Translations under genes and position numbers: made by a program | Part shown: positions 6,106 through 9,968 of the stretch, piece after piece | Numbering within the stretch: the first letter of the stretch is position 1 | How the letters are laid out: each line of letters begins with the position of its first letter | Assembly (NCBI GenBank): GCA_018396395.1 | Contig: JAGTQN010000023.1 | Span: 1 to 9,968, forward strand | Direction of reading: 5' to 3' | Source: Candidatus Bathyarchaeota archaeon | GTDB taxonomy: Archaea; Thermoproteota; CALKCG01; B24; JAGTQN01 | Length of the DNA stretch: 9,968 bases | The notes under the pieces: generated by a model | Told to the model about the DNA's origin: nothing | What the model saw: the letters and a program-made list of their open reading frames with translations, nothing else | Database searches by the model: none

Positions 6106-7941
6106 CTAGTAGAACTTTTCATAGGTCCTCATGGCTTCCCTTAAAACAAGATCCCTGAGCTCTTGGGATGGATTTTGTATAGGATAGAGGGTTACATAGG
6201 GATTCCCCTTAAGTTTCTTCACCTCTTCTGGATAGTCCCATCCATACAGATGGAAAATTACTATCCGATGTCCTTGTTCACCTAAAACCTTAAGGACTTC
6301 GTCTGCCTCGTCTATGTTCTGCCAGCCCCCATCGGTAATGATAACTATAAAGCATGGGCCTCCTGCCTGCCTGACTAGGTTTCTGATGGCGATGGCTGGA
6401 AGAAGGGTGAGCCCTCCAAAGTGTATCGTAAGGACTAGCTCCTTCGATTCAAGGTCTTCATCCCAACCAGCTTGGACATAGTCCGTGGAGAATGATATCG
6501 TTGCCGTATCGCCACCAGCCCAGACGGCGCTTAGATGGGCAATATAGGCTGCTGTGCTCGCCTCATCGAAGGCGTTGGCCATGCTTCTGCTCGAATCGAG
6601 GATCGTGATGATGGATGGAACATAGCCCGGTATAGGTCCTTCCATGCTTCCCAAGGTTTGATTCTGCCATTTTATCGTCGTCACTTCAGGGATGAAAGGC
6701 CCCTCTTCCATACTCGTTTCAAGATCAAGGTCCTCGATCTCATCCTCAATGAGCCATTCATCGGGATAGCTGAGAACCGTCCACCTCGGTCTTCTATGAA
6801 TGCCTTCGGCTAGAAACTTCATTAATGAACCCTCCGCTCTAGCCTTGTACCAGAAGCGTTTCCATATGGAATCTTCCGTCAGAAGCCTGACAAGGTAGCG
6901 CTCTTTCCCCATGCCTGTTGGTAGGACATAGGAGGCTCCAGAAACCCTTTCCTCAGCCTTTGAAGATCCTTGAAGGGCCTCATACCCATAAGACCTTCCC
7001 TCACCTCCCCCCCTCTTTCCTCTCTTTTCTTCTCTCCCTTCCCCTTCCCCCATGTCTCGAGATACCCCTTTCTCAGCTCTTTCTCCATTCTTTTCATGAA
7101 TCTTACGATATCCTGAGGCAATCCTTCCCTTCCCTTTTTCTTTTTTCGAAATCCTTGGCTTCAACCAATGCTCATAGAAGGCCTTGGCTTCCTCCCGGCT
7201 TTCAATACCCTCTAGGACTTCTGATATGCGTTTAATGGCATTGGGCTCAAAGTCTTCCCTGACGGTAACGGTTCTCCCGCCTATTCCTAGGTAGAAGCGC
7301 CTTATGGCTGAAGGGGAAAAGGTACTAGGGCTTCTTCCCCTAAGCTTCGCCAGAAGGGTAGCTATGGACCTAATCTTGTCTCGCCAGGGCTGGGGAGATT
7401 GGATAGCCCCCGCCAAAAGGCCAACGTAGGCTTCAAACTCCTTCGGAACATTATAGTTTCTGATCTCCGGATAGAAAATCCTGTAGGTGGCGTAGAAGAG
7501 CCTTTCTATACCCCTTGGAGCATTCCTTCGGAACCTCTCTTCCAAATGAAAGGGGGTTGAATGGAAGCGATTCCTCAGATATACGCAATCGACCTGAAGA
7601 TCACAGAAGAGAAGGAGGGCTAGAAAGGCAATCTCCGAGTCGTTGCAGGCAGAAAGGGCAACCTTTTCAAGCTCATAGGCAGTCCTTATATCATAAGGGC
7701 AGTAGTGAGCATGGCTTAAGTCATGGCGAAGGCTCCAGAGCATGAATTCTTCAGGGTTTATGCTCAGATATGCCTCCTTTAGATCCAAGTATACAACTCC
7801 GTTTAGAATGGGCTGAAAGGAATCCCTCGATGCCTTCCCCTGGCTTCCATTCTTTATGATTCGCAAAGAGCATGGAGGACAGTAGAGTTCCTCGCGGGCT
7901 TTTTCAAAGGCCCTTATAGCCAATCGATAGTCTACTTCCAA
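6106..7941 (-). CDS. VWA-domain protein with N-terminal HDxxHxH motif, MoxR partner
   Basis: A 611-residue soluble protein. The C-terminal VWA domain (about 441-590) has a full metal-ion-dependent adhesion site: D449-x-S451-x-S453, T512 in GGLT, and D537 in IITDGG. The N-terminal region (1-260) carries CPPC (21-24) and RHDLSHAHYCP (72-82). Its H73-D-x-x-H77-x-H79 resembles the metallopeptidase-like N-domains of some MoxR-linked VWA proteins (DUF2201 type), though the usual Glu is Asp and catalysis is unproven. A charged Gly/Lys/Glu/Arg linker (about 262-335) looks disordered. The TTG start at 7941 overlaps the end of the ATPase gene by ten bases, which implies translational coupling; GGGGG at 7952-7956 is a weak ribosome site. 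MoxR and VWA partners act together to remodel or mature client proteins. The client is unknown. Confidence 0.85.
   Translation of the reverse strand: MEVDYRLAIRAFEKAREELYCPPCSLRIIKNGSQGKASRDSFQPILNGVVYLDLKEAYLSINPEEFMLWSLRHDLSHAHYCPYDIRTAYELEKVALSACNDSEIAFLALLLFCDLQVDCVYLRNRFHSTPFHLEERFRRNAPRGIERLFYATYRIFYPEIRNYNVPKEFEAYVGLLAGAIQSPQPWRDKIRSIATLLAKLRGRSPSTFSPSAIRRFYLGIGGRTVTVREDFEPNAIKRISEVLEGIESREEAKAFYEHWLKPRISKKEKGKGRIASGYRKIHEKNGERAEKGVSRDMGEGEGREEKRGKRGGGEGRSYGYEALQGSSKAEERVSGASYVLPTGMGKERYLVRLLTEDSIWKRFWYKARAEGSLMKFLAEGIHRRPRWTVLSYPDEWLIEDEIEDLDLETSMEEGPFIPEVTTIKWQNQTLGSMEGPIPGYVPSIITILDSSRSMANAFDEASTAAYIAHLSAVWAGGDTATISFSTDYVQAGWDEDLESKELVLTIHFGGLTLLPAIAIRNLVRQAGGPCFIVIITDGGWQNIDEADEVLKVLGEQGHRIVIFHLYGWDYPEEVKKLKGNPYVTLYPIQNPSQELRDLVLREAMRTYEKFY
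7004..7051 (-). other. 48-base uninterrupted polypurine tract inside the VWA gene
   Basis: Every base in this stretch is a pyrimidine on the + strand, so a purine on the coding strand. It encodes the Gly/Glu/Lys/Arg linker (residues about 297-313). Such tracts can form triplex DNA, but the simplest reading is low-complexity coding for a charged linker. Confidence 0.85.
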
Positions 7942-9137
7942 TCGACGATAGCCCCCACGGTTTCATCCTTTCTAAGCCTTCCCTCTTGAATCCAGACTTC
8001 CTCAAGGGCTCGGAGTTCCTCGGCGAAGACCATATCCTCCATAGCGATTTCCTTGGCATGCTGATAAAGGGCCCTATCGAACTCCTTGTAAAGGCGATTA
8101 AGGATAGGCCATTCTCGCCTTACTTCCCTCTCTGACATCTTTGCCCTTTCGCGGTTTAAGAGGTCCCTGAGGTCTCCAACCATACTCCTTACATTCACTA
8201 GGGTTGTCCTGTGAGGTAAGACCCACAAAGCCATTTCCAATAGGTCTTCTACCTCGCATTTTCCTTCCAGCCAAGTCTTTGCCTTCGCTAACTCCGTAAG
8301 GACTACGACAGCCCTCTCACTGGGAGGCTCCTTTAGCCTGGAGCATACTTCCCTAGTAAAATGGCAACCATCGCAAAGGGCTGGAGGCTTGAGCTCCGAT
8401 TGATCCCGTCCCCTTATGCATACCTGAAAATCCCTTATGATGATGTTTATGGCTCCCATCAACTCAGGGCTCAGCTCAACCTCTTGAACTTCCTTCCTTA
8501 TGGCTTCCAGTTCTTCTTGGGAGATAACTTGTGGCATTGACGATACGATTTCTCCCTCGTATTTTTCTAAAAGGCTTTGTAACCGGAACTTTTCTCGTAA
8601 GGTTAGGGACCTTAGGAATACACAAATATCGAATCGATCGTAGAAGGGCGGAGGATGGATGAAGGTTGTAGGGTCCATGGGATTCTCGTTGGCGACGATA
8701 ACATAGTCCCCGACTTGCGCCCTCTGGCCATAAGCCCAAACCTCTCCAAACTGCATCATATGATGAATGTTAGCCGTCGTATATGGATTCAAGCGATTGA
8801 CTTCATCGAGCCCCTTTCCCCTAGCCTTCGTAAAAGCGGCCCAAAGGACCCTTTCGACCCCATTTTTCTCAAGCGATGGTATATGAAGCCTTCCTATGAC
8901 TTCTCCCCGTTTAACCTCGGAAGCCCCTGATATAACGACCATATCATCCCCGCAAAGTCCCCTAAGAACGAGGAGCATGAGGGTTGATTTCCCTGTACCC
9001 CTTGGAGCCCTTATGAGGGTTGTGGACCTCCTATGAAGCTGGTTGAGGACAAGGGTATCGAGAATCTCTTCGCCACCTACGAATCTAGCCTTTAGCTCTT
9101 CCTTCAGCCTTTGAACCTGGTTCTGATGGAACCCCAT
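7932..9137 (-). CDS. MoxR-type AAA+ ATPase with a four-cysteine insert
   Basis: The 401-residue protein has the MoxR/Mg-chelatase-I type AAA+ core: Walker A APRGTGKST (44-52), Walker B GLDEVNRLNP (109-118), sensor-1 VIVANENP (147-153), DRFDICVF (167-174) carrying the presumed arginine finger, and a sensor-2-like PSERAVVVL (272-280). Between the core and sensor 2 it has an unusual cysteine set, C240-x14-C255-x2-C258-x6-C265, which looks like a Zn or Fe-S site. The C-terminal helical part (about 282-385) is long and charged. The ATG at 9137 follows GGGGAGGA by three bases. It lies 21 bases after a tail-anchored protein gene and overlaps the VWA gene, so the three form one operon. Such ATPases use ATP to remodel a client together with the VWA partner. 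Confidence 0.9.
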   Translation of the reverse strand: MGFHQNQVQRLKEELKARFVGGEEILDTLVLNQLHRRSTTLIRAPRGTGKSTLMLLVLRGLCGDDMVVISGASEVKRGEVIGRLHIPSLEKNGVERVLWAAFTKARGKGLDEVNRLNPYTTANIHHMMQFGEVWAYGQRAQVGDYVIVANENPMDPTTFIHPPPFYDRFDICVFLRSLTLREKFRLQSLLEKYEGEIVSSMPQVISQEELEAIRKEVQEVELSPELMGAINIIIRDFQVCIRGRDQSELKPPALCDGCHFTREVCSRLKEPPSERAVVVLTELAKAKTWLEGKCEVEDLLEMALWVLPHRTTLVNVRSMVGDLRDLLNRERAKMSEREVRREWPILNRLYKEFDRALYQHAKEIAMEDMVFAEELRALEEVWIQEGRLRKDETVGAIVDWK

Positions 9138-9140
9138 GGA

Positions 9141-9148
9141 TCCTCCCC
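9141..9148 (-). promoter_or_regulatory. Ribosome binding site of the MoxR ATPase gene
   Basis: The minus strand reads GGGGAGGA, three bases before the ATG at 9137 (GGAGG at 9142-9146, four bases away). It supports the chosen start and sits inside the short gap after the upstream gene. Confidence 0.65.
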
Positions 9149-9158
9149 TCTTATCTGA

Positions 9159-9539
9159 TTAAAAACGGAGGAAGCCCTTGAGGATAGAAACGATGGAAAT
9201 AAGGGCTAGGATAACGACAATGACTTGGAGAAGCCTCTTTATCTTGTTGAGGCGCATGATCTCGGCATCGAGTTGGGAAATATGGTACCTTAGTAGGTTG
9301 GCCTCTGCCTTGCTTATCGTCACGCTGGTCGAAAGCTCCCTATCCAGGTATATCACATCGATAAGCCTTGGCGTACGATCTATAATTCCCCCTTGCACCT
9401 TACCTTCGCCAACCTTAGCCTCATCCTTTCTTCGGACTTCGTGTTCTCCGGATTCATTCCAAGATAGGCGCCCCTCTATGACCTTAACTGGTAGCTTCTT
9501 TGCCTCGGATTCTAGAAAACTCATAAAACGATCTTCCAT
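9159..9539 (-). CDS. Tail-anchored membrane protein, first gene of the MoxR/VWA operon
   Basis: A 126-residue protein with a charged cytoplasmic-looking N-terminal part (1-80), a possible short coiled-coil (about 80-103) and one hydrophobic segment near the C-terminus (103-120) that ends in KGFLRF. This is the plan of a tail-anchored membrane protein. I do not recognise the family. The ATG at 9539 is preceded by AGGAGA with good spacing, and a TATA-like AAGTTTAACT lies further up, so this is probably the operon's first gene. The next gene begins 21 bases after its stop. It could hold the ATPase/VWA machine at the membrane; that is inference from gene order. An open frame on the opposite strand (9178-9552) overlaps it but lacks this support. 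Confidence 0.75.
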   Translation of the reverse strand: MEDRFMSFLESEAKKLPVKVIEGRLSWNESGEHEVRRKDEAKVGEGKVQGGIIDRTPRLIDVIYLDRELSTSVTISKAEANLLRYHISQLDAEIMRLNKIKRLLQVIVVILALISIVSILKGFLRF

Positions 9540-9544
9540 AGAAA

Positions 9545-9559
9545 TCTCCTAAGTCTCCT
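9545..9559 (-). promoter_or_regulatory. Doubled Shine-Dalgarno motif before the tail-anchored protein gene
   Basis: AGGAGA occurs twice on the minus strand, at 9554-9559 and 9545-9550, nine bases apart. The nearer copy is five bases from the ATG and is the functional candidate. The farther copy may be a standby site or chance. Confidence 0.55.
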
Positions 9560-9580
9560 AAAAAGGGTGGGATGCGTAAG

Positions 9581-9590
9581 AGTTAAACTT
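9581..9590 (-). promoter_or_regulatory. Candidate TATA element of the MoxR/VWA operon
   Basis: The minus strand reads AAGTTTAACT, about 46 bases upstream of the first start codon. A start of transcription about 26 bases further on (near 9560) would leave a short leader containing the ribosome sites. A second AT-rich site, CCAAATTTATGG (about 9602-9613), is an alternative. Confidence 0.4.
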
Positions 9591-9697
9591 AGCGCTTCTT
9601 TCCATAAATTTGGAGATTAAATTGGGAGCCTTTCATGATTCTTACGGCTAAGGCTAAGAAAATGGAAGCCCTTGAGACTCTTTGAAAGCCTAGAAAC

Positions 9698-9713
9698 ATC
9701 CCCCTAAGGGGAT
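9698..9713. repeat. Palindrome ATCCCC-CTAA-GGGGAT after the membrane-protein stop
   Basis: A perfect 6-bp stem with a 4-base loop, eight bases past the TAG of the partial membrane-protein gene. Read in that gene's sense it contains CCCTTAGGGG, the same core as the hairpin after the enolase-family stop (526-537). No T-run follows, so termination at this site is uncertain. Confidence 0.55.
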
Positions 9714-9721
9714 AATCCTTC

Positions 9722-9968
9722 CTAAAGCCCAATGTATAATTTCCATAGAATTAAAAAGGCTACGCAAAGAAGGATTAAAATATGCCTCCTCCTTCGGATC
9801 TTATCCAATGCCTCCTTCTCATACCCTTCGTTGCGTATGGCTCGGATGATAGGAGCAACGATAAGATAAGCCAAGGGCGACAAGAGAAGGATTCCAAGGG
9901 GGAAGGCCTCGAAGAAAAGTAAGACAAAGAAGATCGCTAGGGCAAATAACAGGAAGAGGACAAAGGAT
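9722..9968 (-). CDS. Small integral membrane protein, 3' part
   Basis: The minus strand stays open from the right edge (codons in phase from 9967) to TAG at 9722, giving 81 residues of a gene whose start is outside the window. The fragment has three hydrophobic stretches (about 1-19, 24-41 and 62-80). A highly basic loop, RAIRNEGYEKEALDKIRRRR (42-61), joins the second and third and probably faces the cytoplasm. No family is recognised. The gap of 182 bases to the next gene, with a hairpin and promoter-like elements in it, suggests a separate transcript from the MoxR/VWA operon, though both run the same way. Confidence 0.7.
   Translation of the reverse strand, partial: SFVLFLLFALAIFFVLLFFEAFPLGILLLSPLAYLIVAPIIRAIRNEGYEKEALDKIRRRRHILILLCVAFLILWKLYIGL

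Noticed and set aside
6918..7235. A 105-codon + strand open frame with a Pro/Leu/Ser-rich product
   Set aside because: It is the complement of the polypurine linker region of the VWA gene; low-complexity pyrimidine sequence keeps the frame open by chance.
9178..9552. A 124-codon open frame on the + strand opposite the tail-anchored protein gene
   Set aside because: It has no good ribosome site, its product is Ser/Arg/Thr-rich without domain features, and the minus-strand gene has a ribosome site, promoter-like element, membrane segment and operon context.

Overview
The window looks like a piece of an archaeal chromosome, probably from a thermophile of the Thermoproteota or a related lineage. 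This placement is inferred from style and no marker gene proves it. The clues are: purine-rich Shine-Dalgarno sites with several TTG starts, heavy use of AGG (Arg) and ATA (Ile) codons, AT-rich TATA-like elements rather than -35/-10 pairs, oligo-T endings, and a gene set (MtnA, a DUF3160 protein, MoxR plus VWA proteins) familiar from such genomes. No tRNA, rRNA, CRISPR array, insertion sequence or phage gene was recognised.

Layout from left to right. (1) 1-519 (+) is the 3' part of an enolase-superfamily sugar-acid dehydratase-like gene cut by the window edge, followed by a hairpin and T-run. (2) 554-1099 is a long gene-poor convergent spacer. (3) 1121-3295 (-) is a large exported or membrane-anchored DUF3160 protein. 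(4) 3296-3491 is a divergent promoter region with a 9-bp inverted repeat, a small dyad and a (TTAGA)4 array. (5) 3492-4688 (+) is a Gfo/Idh/MocA oxidoreductase resembling GH109 NAD-dependent glycosidases. (6) 4689-4943 is a convergent spacer with two hairpins and T-runs. (7) 4944-5990 (-) is mtnA, methylthioribose-1-phosphate isomerase, with a (TTCTA)n array upstream. (8) 6106-9539 (-) is a compact three-gene operon: a tail-anchored membrane protein, a MoxR-type AAA+ ATPase with an extra four-cysteine insert, and a VWA protein with an N-terminal HDxxHxH motif. (9) 9722-9968 (-) is the 3' end of a small multi-span membrane protein cut by the right edge.

How the parts may work together: the enolase-superfamily enzyme and the GH109-like protein suggest carbohydrate or sugar-acid use, although they are not in one operon. 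MtnA serves salvage of methylthioadenosine or related thio/deoxy-sugar phosphates. The MoxR/VWA/tail-anchored set is the most interesting part. MoxR-VWA pairs usually act as chaperone-like machines that mature or insert cofactors into a target complex. Here the ATPase has a putative metal or Fe-S site, the VWA partner has a possible metallopeptidase-like N-domain, and a tail-anchored protein could tie the machine to the membrane. The client is unknown.
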